From: Bacillota bacterium
GTDB lineage: Bacteria; Bacillota; Clostridia; Lachnospirales; Lachnospiraceae
Direction of reading: 5' to 3'
DNA length: 30,706 bases
Assembly (NCBI GenBank): GCA_023436065.1
Contig: JAEZKU010000010.1
Span: 1 to 30,706, forward strand
Shown: in pieces, positions 1 through 7,803 of the stretch
Position numbering within the stretch: the first letter of the stretch is position 1
Layout: each line of letters starts with the position of its first letter
Notes under the pieces: generated by a model
Told to the model about the DNA's origin: nothing
The model's input: only the letters and a program-made list of their open reading frames with translations
Databases searched by the model: none
Program-made: the position numbers and the translations under genes

Positions 1-794
1 GGAGTCGTAGAAGAAGCCGCCTGTGTACCCAGTGTTGTATTCATCATTTGGTTAATATTTTGCATACCGCTTGATTCAAATGTCATTTGAGACAAAATAT
101 CGCGAAGTAATGTAGCTGCCGGCTTAAGCGACGGCTTACTAATATAAAATGAGCCGGCAAACCAGTCATTCCAATGAAATACGCCGGTAAAAAGCGCAAT
201 GGTAGCCAATACCGGCTTCGACAGCGGTAAGTAGAATCTAGCAAATATAGTCAGATCATTAGCTCCATCCATCTTAGCTGATTCTGCAATGGAAGCAGGA
301 ATCCCTTCAAAGGAAGACCGTATGATCACCATATTATAAAAACTATAAATTGCCGGAAAAATATAAACCCAAAACGTATTTGTTAGCTTTAAATCTCGAA
401 ATAGAATAAACGAGGGAATGAGTCCGCCTGAAAACAATGTGGTGATGAAAAAGTATTTAATAAAAAACTTACGACCTGGCAACGCTTTATCTAGTAGTGC
501 ATAGGCCAGCATTGAGATTAGTAATAGCGAAATGAAAACACCAACCCCAGTACGAGCAACAGACACAACAAAGGAATTAATAATATTATCTTCCTCTAGG
601 ATCTTCGCATAATTATCCAGTGTAAATTTTCTAGGTAATAACCACACTCCACCTCTCAGCGTATCAAGTCCGTCATTGAATGATAAGGCTGTAATATATA
701 AGAAGGGATAAAGGGTGACAATGCATAATAACATCAAAAAGATATAGTTACATATTTCAAAGGCACGCTCGCCCTTTGATAGCTTTATTTTCAT
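1..794 (-). CDS. Carbohydrate ABC transporter permease, LplC/MalG type (3' end outside window)
   Basis: Inner-membrane permease of a binding-protein-dependent sugar importer. The frame is open from an ATG at 794 to the window edge, giving about 264 residues without a stop. It begins MKIKLSKGERAFEICNYIF, followed by a hydrophobic segment and then the MetI-type core. The EAA loop that contacts the ATPase reads ESAKMDGANDLTIFARF at about residues 170-186, before LPLSKP. A Shine-Dalgarno AAGGAG sits six to seven bases upstream and overlaps the stop of the preceding permease gene, so the two permeases are translationally coupled. It is the last visible gene of the solute-binding protein/permease operon. 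No ATPase gene is visible; transporters of this LplABC class commonly share a distant MsmX-like ATPase. The substrate is unknown, probably an oligosaccharide. Confidence 0.93.
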   Translation of the reverse strand, partial: MKIKLSKGERAFEICNYIFLMLLCIVTLYPFLYITALSFNDGLDTLRGGVWLLPRKFTLDNYAKILEEDNIINSFVVSVARTGVGVFISLLLISMLAYALLDKALPGRKFFIKYFFITTLFSGGLIPSFILFRDLKLTNTFWVYIFPAIYSFYNMVIIRSSFEGIPASIAESAKMDGANDLTIFARFYLPLSKPVLATIALFTGVFHWNDWFAGSFYISKPSLKPAATLLRDILSQMTFESSGMQNINQMMNTTLGTQAASSTT

Positions 795-804
795 TCTCTA
801 CTCC

Positions 805-1734
805 TTACCACAACGATATCTCAGTTGTTCTTCGTAATATTGTATTCGTTGTCACAACAAGTATTAAAGCTATAACACCTTGGAACATGCTTGCTACTGT
901 AGCGATACTATAATTTCCCTGACGAAGACCAACCTCAACGATATATGTATCGAGTATCTGTGACAATTCGAGATTACCTGGCTGTTGCAGCAAATAGATT
1001 GGATCATATCCCGCAGATATAAGTCCTCCCACTGCTAATATAAATAGGATACCTATTGTTGAGCTGATACTTGGTAATGTAATTTTAAATATCATCTGGA
1101 ACTTACCCGCACCATCAATTCTTGCTGCCTCGTATAATTCAGGATTGATATTACTCATAGCCGCAAGATATACAATGGAACCCCAACCAACACTTTTCCA
1201 TACGTTCGAGATTAGAACAATCGGAAGGAACCAGCTTCGCTCTCCCATAAAGAAGATTGTATCTCCTCCGAACAAACTAACTTTAAGGTCATTGATCGGC
1301 CCACCATAGGGGGAAAGAAGTTGAGATAACATAGTTACTACAATGATCCAAGAAATAAAGAATGGCAAATATGAAATTGTTTGTACTGTCCTCTTAAACC
1401 AATTCACTCGAACCTCATTTAGAAGTAAGGCGAGTATGATAGGTGCCGGAAAACTTGTGATCAGTTTTAATACACTAATTAGTACCGTATTACGGATCAA
1501 TTTCCAAAAATTCGTATTATTAAAGAACAGTTTAAAAAATTTATCAATAGGTTCGGCGAATTCGCTGCCATAAATACCTTTACTGAAAGAATATTCTTTG
1601 ATTGAAAGAAGCAATCCTGACATAGGTACATAACAAAAGATAAAATACCAAACCAAAGCCGGAAGAATAAATAAATATAATATTTTCTTATTCCAAATCG
1701 TTGTCAGTATTTTTTTCATATTTGATTTTTTCAA
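805..1734 (-). CDS. Carbohydrate ABC transporter permease, LplB/YteP type
   Basis: First permease of the sugar importer, about 309 residues with six predicted membrane segments. The N-terminal segment (ILYLFILPALVWYFIFCY) and the following YVPMSGLLLSIKEYSF are typical of the LplB subfamily. The EAA loop reads YEAARIDGAGKFQMIFKITL near residue 205. Start choice: the frame stays open to a TTG at 1743, but AGAGGAG directly abuts that codon. A TTG at 1734 lies nine bases from the AGGAG, and the first ATG is at 1719 with no good ribosome site, so I prefer 1734; 1719 remains possible. The gene follows the solute-binding protein gene across a stem-loop and is coupled to the next permease. Confidence 0.92.
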   Translation of the reverse strand: MKKSNMKKILTTIWNKKILYLFILPALVWYFIFCYVPMSGLLLSIKEYSFSKGIYGSEFAEPIDKFFKLFFNNTNFWKLIRNTVLISVLKLITSFPAPIILALLLNEVRVNWFKRTVQTISYLPFFISWIIVVTMLSQLLSPYGGPINDLKVSLFGGDTIFFMGERSWFLPIVLISNVWKSVGWGSIVYLAAMSNINPELYEAARIDGAGKFQMIFKITLPSISSTIGILFILAVGGLISAGYDPIYLLQQPGNLELSQILDTYIVEVGLRQGNYSIATVASMFQGVIALILVVTTNTILRRTTEISLW

Positions 1735-1754
1735 TACTATCAACTCCTCTAGTA

Positions 1755-1799
1755 AAGGCTGTTGTATAATATCTAAAAGTACTATTAAACAACAGCCTT
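1755..1799 (-). terminator. Intercistronic stem-loop between solute-binding protein and permease genes
   Basis: Perfect 11-bp inverted repeat, AAGGCTGTTGT (1755-1765) with ACAACAGCCTT (1789-1799), around a 23-base loop in the short gap between two co-oriented transporter genes. There is no strong U run on the minus strand. It is better read as a partial terminator or an mRNA 3'-stabilising structure that raises the binding protein over the membrane components, as is common in ABC importer operons. Confidence 0.6.
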
Positions 1800-1804
1800 A
1801 AATT

Positions 1805-3526
1805 TTAGTATAAAATATCTGTACCAGTTAGGTACTTCTCATTCATAAACGTTACATACTCATCGATACCGGCATTCTTTAAATTCTTACGGTAAGTGTT
1901 TAGAATATCAAGCGCTTCATCGTCAGATTTCGCAAAATATGCCTGTTCAATGATGGTACGATAATCATTGGTATTGAAGAAGTTTTGTAACTCCTCCATC
2001 TTGGGATATTCATTATTAAAAACAGTGATTGGATAACCTGACTCAGCTTCCAAAGGATACATGTTTTTCACAGTTTCATAGGTCTGATCTACAGTATCAG
2101 TGTCTCGTCTTTTTGCTTCCTCAAACATGGTATTTGGTAATCTTGATACACCGAAGGTAGCAATTCCGCCAATGCCTTCATTGATTTCATAGCTTGGATC
2201 AGCATCCATCTTATCGAAATATTCCTGAGTCATCTTAGGCTTTCCATTAACTACAGTGTAATGCACACCTTCAATCCCTAAGTAAGCAAGATTTCTTCCC
2301 TCTTCACTATTTATGTAATCAAGATACCTCATTACCGCTTCTGTATTTTTGCAATCCTTTGTGATTAACATAACTGCAGAACCAGTTTGTCCGTCAAGAC
2401 GTCTTGTCTCAGGCATTCTTGTTGTTCCATTCGCATCAAGGATAGGACCTAGTGGAATATATTCCATTTCAGGATGCTCAGCATAAAGTGAATCGCCAAG
2501 GTTAGCTTTGATATGGGGATAATGTGCAGTGGTAAGACCAACTCCACCTATGATATGCTTCTGCTTAGCGGTATTATCATCCTGACGGAATGCTTCAACG
2601 TCAAATAATCCTTCACTAATCATCTTACGCATGAATAAAACTTCTTTGTCTACATCGTCACTATAGACACCCCAGTATAACTGGTTATCATCGCCCATTC
2701 TAAAGGAGGAGAAACTGCGAGCACGGAAGGAGTTAAGATAGCATTCATAAGACCATCCATTCTGCCAGCAGCTCGCTGGGATGATTGGATTTCCTAAGAT
2801 ATCGGTAAAGTTGCCTTCCTTAATCTTTTTCGCGAGTTCATATAAGTCCTCAGAGCTTGTAATATCACTTGGGCTTACGTTCAGTGCTTCCAAAATGTCA
2901 GCACGAGCATAAACGGTGTATCCCCAGTTGGTGGTATCATTAACCGTAGCTGGTGTATGCATTGGCAATACATATTTCTTACCATCTCCAACGTTTTTAT
3001 CCATAATATCCGAAGTAAGGTAACTCTGTGATATTCCTGATTGGTAGGATGCTTCTATATTAGGTGAAGGATATTGTGCTAGTAAATCATCATAGGACAA
3101 TAATAATCCATCCTTAGCGGCCTTCTTGATAGTAACCGTGTTTGCATCTTCCCCACCCCAGAAAGGTGCCATAATCATATCCGGCATGTCACTAGCTACG
3201 GAGAAGATTGCATTTAATTTCTCAACCTCAGAAGTATTAATCCACTCTGCTTTAATTGTTACACCTGTTTTTTCGCGAATTACATTTGCAACAGCATTAT
3301 TCACTTCATCTGAGGGTTTTAAGAAGGAAAGTCCCTGCCAAGCTACAAGTAAATTTAATGTAACTTCCTCATTCGTTTCCTTTTTTGCTTCCTTTTCACT
3401 ACTTGTATTGCTACTGTTGTTATTTGTAGAAACTTCAATGTCCGTCTTTTTTGACGCACACCCTGCAAACAATATCATAACCAGAGATAGAATAATTAAT
3501 TTATTGATAATGCCGTGTTTTTTCAT
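1805..3526 (-). CDS. Lipoprotein extracellular solute-binding protein (family 1, LplA-like)
   Basis: Captures the sugar ligand outside the cell and delivers it to the two downstream permeases; 573 residues. The N-terminus MKKHGIINKL is followed by a hydrophobic stretch and the lipobox F-A-G-C at residues 20-23, so it should be lipid-anchored at Cys23. A Ser/Asn/Glu/Lys-rich linker follows to about residue 55. The remainder is a two-lobed family-1 binding protein of the large (about 550 residue) LplA class. The frame runs upstream to 3586, but the ATG at 3526 has a perfect AGGAGG seven bases ahead and starts a proper signal peptide, so it is the true start. A 155-bp gap containing a perfect palindrome separates it from the MutL-like gene, so it may have its own promoter. 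Ligand unknown. Confidence 0.94.
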   Translation of the reverse strand: MKKHGIINKLIILSLVMILFAGCASKKTDIEVSTNNNSSNTSSEKEAKKETNEEVTLNLLVAWQGLSFLKPSDEVNNAVANVIREKTGVTIKAEWINTSEVEKLNAIFSVASDMPDMIMAPFWGGEDANTVTIKKAAKDGLLLSYDDLLAQYPSPNIEASYQSGISQSYLTSDIMDKNVGDGKKYVLPMHTPATVNDTTNWGYTVYARADILEALNVSPSDITSSEDLYELAKKIKEGNFTDILGNPIIPASCWQNGWSYECYLNSFRARSFSSFRMGDDNQLYWGVYSDDVDKEVLFMRKMISEGLFDVEAFRQDDNTAKQKHIIGGVGLTTAHYPHIKANLGDSLYAEHPEMEYIPLGPILDANGTTRMPETRRLDGQTGSAVMLITKDCKNTEAVMRYLDYINSEEGRNLAYLGIEGVHYTVVNGKPKMTQEYFDKMDADPSYEINEGIGGIATFGVSRLPNTMFEEAKRRDTDTVDQTYETVKNMYPLEAESGYPITVFNNEYPKMEELQNFFNTNDYRTIIEQAYFAKSDDEALDILNTYRKNLKNAGIDEYVTFMNEKYLTGTDILY

Positions 3527-3561
3527 CTTTTTCCTCCTATTGCTATCTAAAATATTATTTA

Positions 3562-3573
3562 TATCAGCTGATA
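3562..3573. promoter_or_regulatory. Perfect 12-bp palindrome upstream of the solute-binding protein gene
   Basis: TATCAGCTGATA reads the same on both strands and lies 36 bp upstream of the binding-protein start codon. A possible minus-strand promoter overlaps it: TTGCCG, a 16-base spacer, then TAATAT. A palindrome at this place could be an operator or AraC-family half-site pair. No second copy was noticed in the window. Confidence 0.35.
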
Positions 3574-3681
3574 CGGCAATTATCACAAATTTTAACCAAA
3601 AATGTATTTATCTTTTAGCACTTTTTATTTATCATTTTGCATACTCGATCAAAATCATTTGGAAGTTATGATATATTTTGA

Positions 3682-4650
3682 TTAGTAGCCCAGCTGTCTG
3701 ATTGGTATAATTATGGTAAAACCGTTAGGTAATGTGACGGTTAGTTCATTTTTATCCATTGCCACTATGGGCGATTCGCTTTTACATTCTCCCTTTATTA
3801 TCTTAGCCCTTAGTAAAGTTTCACGTTCGATTGGCTTATGTTTGGAATTTTCTAACTCTTTCTTTTCTCTCTCTTTATTCAATCTCCATTGCGTGAGATG
3901 CTGCCTTATTTCAAACATCATCTGCGTCATATCTTCTTCATTCACATTCTGCTTAAGAGATACTATAGCAAACAGCGTTTTATCAGATGCCAATTGCTCC
4001 TTTAACTGGTCGACCCACCCTTCGGGTAAGACATACCCCCCCTCATAAATATTACTTAAGGCTACTCCTTTGGACTTCAATATATAGATTGTCCCAGCTG
4101 CATGTCGTATGACTGCTAATCGTTTCTCACAATAGGAAGACGGCAAGAAGCTAATTCGTTGCTCTAGCGTCTGTGCAGAGGGTAAATTAAAAATTACCCT
4201 ATCATTACTTTTTAGTTTGATTGCTATCCCATTTAAAATATAGAATCTGCATGTAGTATTTATGATTTGCTGTCTCTCGTCACTATCCTTCTTCAATTTC
4301 CTATATTTATCCGGTAAATTAAAAAACATGTTGATGATGCAGATGTCAGTACCTTCCTCACAACTCACCTCTCGATACTCATGCAAATGGCCAAACAAAC
4401 TATGATAATAATGTCCACGATAGGAACCTTTATGTCTGGAAATTACCTTTAGTTCACAATTAGGATGTATAAGTTGAAGAATTCCCTGCTGGGTAGCTGT
4501 AGGTATGTTAATGATTCCCTTCCCATTATCCGTGACACGGAGCTCCGTAATTCCTCCGTTTTCTACTTCTACTACGATTTCCGTAGCTGATTGAGTCAGA
4601 GATAATTCAAGTAAATGCTGTAATAAATCGGATGGTCTTGATATCTCCAT
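3682..4650 (-). CDS. MutL N-terminal-like GHKL protein with degenerate ATP site
   Basis: A 322-residue protein that resembles the N-terminal ATPase half of the mismatch-repair protein MutL across its length, with no MutL C-terminal dimerisation domain. Visible matches: SATEIVVEVENGG then DNGKGI (residues 41-46, motif II); YRGHYYHSL near 77-85 where MutL has FRGEALASI; GTD at 100-102; MFFNLPDKYRKL (108-119) where MutL has LFYNTPARRKFL; and a transducer-like FEIR near residue 245. Key residues are lost. The catalytic Glu of MutL (Glu29 in E. coli) aligns with His12, the Mg-binding Asn (Asn33) with Leu16, the RGE motif is RGH, and the HPxK lysine is absent. ATP hydrolysis is therefore unlikely. 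AGGAGG lies inside the end of the AraC gene, whose stop is two bases before this ATG, so the two are translationally coupled. A role with the AraC regulator or transporter is inference only. Confidence 0.75.
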   Translation of the reverse strand: MEISRPSDLLQHLLELSLTQSATEIVVEVENGGITELRVTDNGKGIINIPTATQQGILQLIHPNCELKVISRHKGSYRGHYYHSLFGHLHEYREVSCEEGTDICIINMFFNLPDKYRKLKKDSDERQQIINTTCRFYILNGIAIKLKSNDRVIFNLPSAQTLEQRISFLPSSYCEKRLAVIRHAAGTIYILKSKGVALSNIYEGGYVLPEGWVDQLKEQLASDKTLFAIVSLKQNVNEEDMTQMMFEIRQHLTQWRLNKEREKKELENSKHKPIERETLLRAKIIKGECKSESPIVAMDKNELTVTLPNGFTIIIPIRQLGY

Positions 4651-4652
4651 GT

Positions 4653-5576
4653 CTATACCTCCTCATTTAGAATTGAAATTTGCTTAAAGTAGAGTGGAGC
4701 TACACCAGTTTCCCGCTTAAACACACGGCTAAAGGCATGAATGCTATCAAAGCCAAGTTCAGCTGCTACCTCTGTAACAGAATAATTATTAATAGAAAGC
4801 ATGTATTTTGCCTTATCCATTCGTAAGCTCATGTGAAACTGCATCGGTGTCGAGCCATAGCAAAGTCGAAATAGATTGCATAAGTGATTTCTGCTAAAAC
4901 CAACTTTTTTTACCAGTTCATCCATGTGCAGGTTTTTATTATAATTATTACTTATATATTGCTTGGCTAACTCCATAGCATCCGATGCGTCTTTTGGTAG
5001 CTCAGGGCCATCCGTATGGTAAAGGCTACTTTCCTCCATGATATAAGCAAGAAGCTCTAACATATGTGCCTTCTGTCTCATTACACTATATATTGTGGCT
5101 GATTCATCTTCCGAAATCATCGAGAAGATGATTTGCTCAATTTTAAGCGTATCCGGTAATGTTATCTTATCCGGTATGTTCAATATTTCAGTGATATCTT
5201 CACGAACAAGTTTCGAATCATCACCTGCATCGGGCATCGACCATACGGGAATATACACTTCCTCACTATCTTCCTGATAGAAAAAGTCAAAATGTATATG
5301 GGGCTGACGGAGCGCCGTCTTACCGATACTTTGGATTGAATGGACTGCTAGTGGTCGAATTAAGAACAAATCTCCAGGACGAGCAATATATTCTACCTTA
5401 TCAATTGTTACAATCGCTTCTCCCTCCATAATATACAGTAGTTCATAATCAAAAATAATTCGGTCTAATAGGGACCAGTTAAGCGGCATTGTATGATCCC
5501 ACGCACGTCTGATATACGGTGATAAACTATTAATTACTTCATAAATCTCGATATCGCTTTTTGCCTTTTTATGCAT
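4653..5576 (-). CDS. AraC-family transcriptional regulator with cupin sensor
   Basis: Probable sugar-responsive regulator of the adjacent importer, 307 residues. The N-terminal half holds a cupin-like ligand domain (ELLYIMEGEAIVTIDKVEY, then GDLFLIRPLAVHSI). The C-terminal ~100 residues hold the paired helix-turn-helix: HMDELVKKVGFSRNHLCNLF for the first helices, VTEVAAELGFDSIHAFSRVF for the second, and FKRETGVAPLYFK at the end. The frame extends to a GTG at 5588. I place the start at the ATG at 5576 because GAGG of GTGAGG lies about six bases upstream of it. It is co-oriented with and coupled to the MutL-like gene and precedes the binding-protein gene, the usual arrangement for local control. 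The inducer is unknown. Confidence 0.92.
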   Translation of the reverse strand: MHKKAKSDIEIYEVINSLSPYIRRAWDHTMPLNWSLLDRIIFDYELLYIMEGEAIVTIDKVEYIARPGDLFLIRPLAVHSIQSIGKTALRQPHIHFDFFYQEDSEEVYIPVWSMPDAGDDSKLVREDITEILNIPDKITLPDTLKIEQIIFSMISEDESATIYSVMRQKAHMLELLAYIMEESSLYHTDGPELPKDASDAMELAKQYISNNYNKNLHMDELVKKVGFSRNHLCNLFRLCYGSTPMQFHMSLRMDKAKYMLSINNYSVTEVAAELGFDSIHAFSRVFKRETGVAPLYFKQISILNEEV

Positions 5577-5597
5577 GGTTTTCCTCACTTTCCCTAA

Positions 5598-5738
5598 CTA
5601 GCAATCTGTTGCCTCTATCCCTTGGAGAAGAAGCGGTCCAATGCTTCTATAACGGTCTTTATGGACCGGATTACACAAGATTAAAAGCTGTTCTCCAATG
5701 TGAATTGTTGAGATACGTTTTAATGTAATTTCCATCAC
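5598..5738 (-). CDS. Possible small protein (46 residues) upstream of the AraC gene
   Basis: Short open frame of 46 codons plus stop; I do not recognise the product. It can start at a GTG at 5738, with AAGGGAG nine bases upstream, or at the next codon, an ATG at 5735. The protein begins MEITLKRISTIHIGEQLL and ends IEATDC. The stop is 21 bases before the AraC start, in the same direction, so it would be the first cistron of that transcript. Codon use looks ordinary. It contains a CGGTCC/GGACCG inverted repeat (5635-5640 and 5663-5668). It could instead be an untranslated leader, since no domain supports it. Confidence 0.4.
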   Translation of the reverse strand: MMEITLKRISTIHIGEQLLILCNPVHKDRYRSIGPLLLQGIEATDC

Positions 5739-5857
5739 TAAATACGGCTCCCTTGATATGTTGATTTATTTTATCATATATCCGACTAAATTGGGAGTAG
5801 TACAGGCAAGCAAATGAGTACAATTGAAATTGAGCACACTCACTTGACACAGCGAAA

Positions 5858-5888
5858 AAAGAATCTCTTGTTTTCCAAGAGATTCTTT
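5858..5888 (-). terminator. Intrinsic terminator downstream of plsY
   Basis: Perfect 13-bp stem, AAAGAATCTCTTG (5858-5870) with CAAGAGATTCTTT (5876-5888), around a five-base loop. On the minus strand the stem runs straight into TTTTTT. It terminates the degV-plsY transcript before the AraC locus. Confidence 0.85.
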
Positions 5889-5902
5889 AAACTATTCATT
5901 AT

Positions 5903-5950
5903 TTATTTCTCCAAGCTCTTCATCGTCGGGAAATCATCTCTGATACAGTA
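5903..5950 (-). pseudogene. Relict of a lysS 3' end
   Basis: Between plsY and its terminator one minus-strand frame reads IRDDFPTMKSLEK then stop. The intact lysS in this window reads IRDVLLFPTMKSLD at the end of its catalytic domain. The DNA also matches: TTCCCGACGATGAAGAGC here against TTCCCGACAATGAAGAGC in lysS, with a six-base in-frame gap just before it and ATCAGAGATG against ATCAGGGATG. The stop right after LEK is where an ordinary, non-extended LysS would end. The surrounding 35-codon frame (to an ATG at 6010 inside plsY) has no other LysS similarity and no ribosome site. The match is only about 40 bases, so this is a scar rather than a gene. Confidence 0.5.
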
Positions 5951-5997
5951 AATCATTTTATATTTCTTAATAGACGCATTCCTTTCGATTTCATCAA

Positions 5998-6618
5998 CTA
6001 GTCCATCCATGTAATCTTATTCTCTTCTTTACGAAGAATTCGTTCGATATTTTCTCGGTGTCGCACAATAATCACTGCTGTAAACAGGAGAGATGCCCAA
6101 AATAAATTAGGAGCTTTTATTATAATTCCTATGAAAAGGGTATTTATCACAGCTGATGATATACTTGCCAAAGCAATAATCTTCCACAAATATAGCACTG
6201 CTAAAAAACTAATGAGTGGAAGTAAGAAAATCCACAAACTGTACTCCCAAAACAATACCATACCAAAGAGAAAACCGTACATAACTGCAACAGCCTTTCC
6301 GCCCTTAAATTTGGCAAATACAGGAAAGCAATGTCCTATTGCTGCAGCAAGACCACCAATTATGGACACCATCTCTACTTTGAAGAAAATGGAAGTCAGA
6401 AAAATAACTAATGTTACCTTCAAAATGTCCAAAGTCATCACCGCAAGGCCAGCTTTTTTTCCAAGAACTCTTCCCGCATTACCCCCACCTAGATTCTTAC
6501 TTCCATAATTTCTAATATCTTTCTGATAAAATACCTTGCCAACGACCAATGCAAACGGAACAGAGCCAAGAATATATCCAAGTATTATGACTGTTAATAT
6601 CTCTATATAAATATCCAT
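5998..6618 (-). CDS. plsY: Glycerol-3-phosphate acyltransferase PlsY (divergent)
   Basis: Membrane enzyme transferring an acyl group from acyl-phosphate to glycerol-3-phosphate, the first step of phosphatidic acid synthesis; 206 residues, the usual length. Family motifs are present in order: GSVPFALVVGK in the first membrane helix, GSKNLGGGNAGRVLGKKAG (family form GSGNxGATN), GHCFPVFAKFKGGKAVAV (family form KGGKGVAT) and RHRENIERIL at the C-terminus. Gly-to-Lys, Thr-to-Gly and Gly-to-Ala changes in the first two motifs make it divergent, so it could be a second, specialised copy. The frame extends to 6675, but the ATG at 6618 has AAAGGG seven bases upstream and starts the first membrane helix. 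It lies 13 bp after the degV stop. Confidence 0.88.
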   Translation of the reverse strand: MDIYIEILTVIILGYILGSVPFALVVGKVFYQKDIRNYGSKNLGGGNAGRVLGKKAGLAVMTLDILKVTLVIFLTSIFFKVEMVSIIGGLAAAIGHCFPVFAKFKGGKAVAVMYGFLFGMVLFWEYSLWIFLLPLISFLAVLYLWKIIALASISSAVINTLFIGIIIKAPNLFWASLLFTAVIIVRHRENIERILRKEENKITWMD

Positions 6619-6631
6619 ATTATTGCCCTTT

Positions 6632-7462
6632 CTATCTGCAGATTGCCTGAATGGTAATACATCCAGGACCCCCATGAGTAATCAAGGTGGGGGATAACTG
6701 GAGTATTTCAATAGTAGTATCTATGAAATGATTTCGAATCTGCTTCACAACATCTTCCGCCAGTTGACGAACACCAGCATGTCCAATACTAATGATATAC
6801 TCATGATTCACTCTCATCTCTTTAAAATAATCAACCACTGCTTCTACAGCCCTTTTATGGGATCTCTTTACAACAAAAGGCTTAATTCTCTTCATATCCT
6901 CAGTCTGTGTCAGTACAGGAACAATCTTAATCACAGAACAAATAGCTGCTGCAATTGGTGTCAATCTTCCACTTCGCTTCAGAAAGCTAAAATCAGAAGG
7001 AATTACAAAAGAAGCTGACGTTACAACAGATTTTTTAATCTGCCTTACCATCTCCTCTATTCCCACGCCTTCTTTCTTAAGCTTCATTGCCTTTTGCACA
7101 AGATAACGCTGTGCCCCTGCCAGAGTCTGCGTATCAACAATATTGATATGTTCATTCTGTTCCACGCTGTTTCTTGCACCCATAGCATTCTGGTATGTAC
7201 CAGACAACCCATCTCCAATTGTTAAATACAAAATATCTTCCTGCGTACCTTCAAAAATATCAATCACTTCTCCAATTGCGGGCTGGGAAGATGTGGGAAC
7301 CTTCCCCTGTTCAATTAGTTTCAGCAATTCTTCACTACTAATATCCTCATAGTCCCTATAAACCACACCATCTACAAGAGCACATGCCGGAATAACTTCT
7401 ATCCCCAATTCTTTTCCTTCCTGTAGAGAGTACAAAGCTGATGTATCCGTTATTATCTTCAT
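6632..7462 (-). CDS. DegV/FakB family fatty-acid-binding protein
   Basis: Cytosolic fatty-acid carrier of the DegV fold, 276 residues, full family length. It opens MKIITDTSALYS, with the ligand-site motifs PTSSQP (56-61) and SGTY (87-90), the FLKRSGRLTP segment in the middle, and the near-terminal HGGPG that contacts the carboxylate. In Gram-positives such proteins (FakB) present a fatty acid to the kinase FakA to make acyl-phosphate. That is the substrate of PlsY, encoded 13 bp downstream in the same operon, so the pairing makes functional sense. The ATG at 7462 is preceded by GGAGG and a purine-rich GGGAAGAG. No fakA is visible here. Confidence 0.92.
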   Translation of the reverse strand: MKIITDTSALYSLQEGKELGIEVIPACALVDGVVYRDYEDISSEELLKLIEQGKVPTSSQPAIGEVIDIFEGTQEDILYLTIGDGLSGTYQNAMGARNSVEQNEHINIVDTQTLAGAQRYLVQKAMKLKKEGVGIEEMVRQIKKSVVTSASFVIPSDFSFLKRSGRLTPIAAAICSVIKIVPVLTQTEDMKRIKPFVVKRSHKRAVEAVVDYFKEMRVNHEYIISIGHAGVRQLAEDVVKQIRNHFIDTTIEILQLSPTLITHGGPGCITIQAICR

Positions 7463-7553
7463 CTCTTCCCTGCCTCCTTTGCCTCAATAATATTTATTCC
7501 ATATTTATAAACTCCCACTTCGCAGTACTCCTCCATCTTCTCCTATCGATTCT

Positions 7554-7559
7554 ATTATA
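7554..7559 (-). promoter_or_regulatory. Probable -10 element for degV-plsY
   Basis: A consensus TATAAT lies on the minus strand about 92 bp before the degV start. The -35 position holds only a weak GTGAAA. The gap from degV to the lysS terminator (7463-7694) otherwise holds an inverted repeat, CTTACTTC (7635-7642) with GAAGTAAG (7658-7665), and no gene. Confidence 0.4.
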
Positions 7560-7694
7560 ACTGTTTTTAGAAATTTTTCACTTAATTTATTTTTACTAGC
7601 TATATTCTGTTTATTCTACCTTCATTCTCTCACACTTACTTCTCTACGGACATGAACGAAGTAAGGTTCTCTCATATCCATATATCTTTTTAAC

Positions 7695-7737
7695 AAAAAA
7701 GGCACTTACATCTAGTTTATAACCAGATATAAGTGCC
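7695..7737 (-). terminator. Intrinsic terminator of greA-lysS
   Basis: Stem GGCACTTACATCT (7701-7713) with AGATATAAGTGCC (7725-7737), one mismatch, loop of 11. It is followed on the minus strand by six T residues (7695-7700). It lies 66 bp beyond the lysS stop. Confidence 0.85.
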
Positions 7738-7803
7738 ATCGTAAACTGATCCAATAGAAATTATAATCTCAATCAAAATTCTATATCTTCTTTGGGTGAA
7801 AGA

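Noticed and set aside
5903..6010. A functional 35-residue gene overlapping the plsY end
   Set aside because: It has no ribosome site, and its only similarity is to the terminal residues of LysS, so a relict is more likely.
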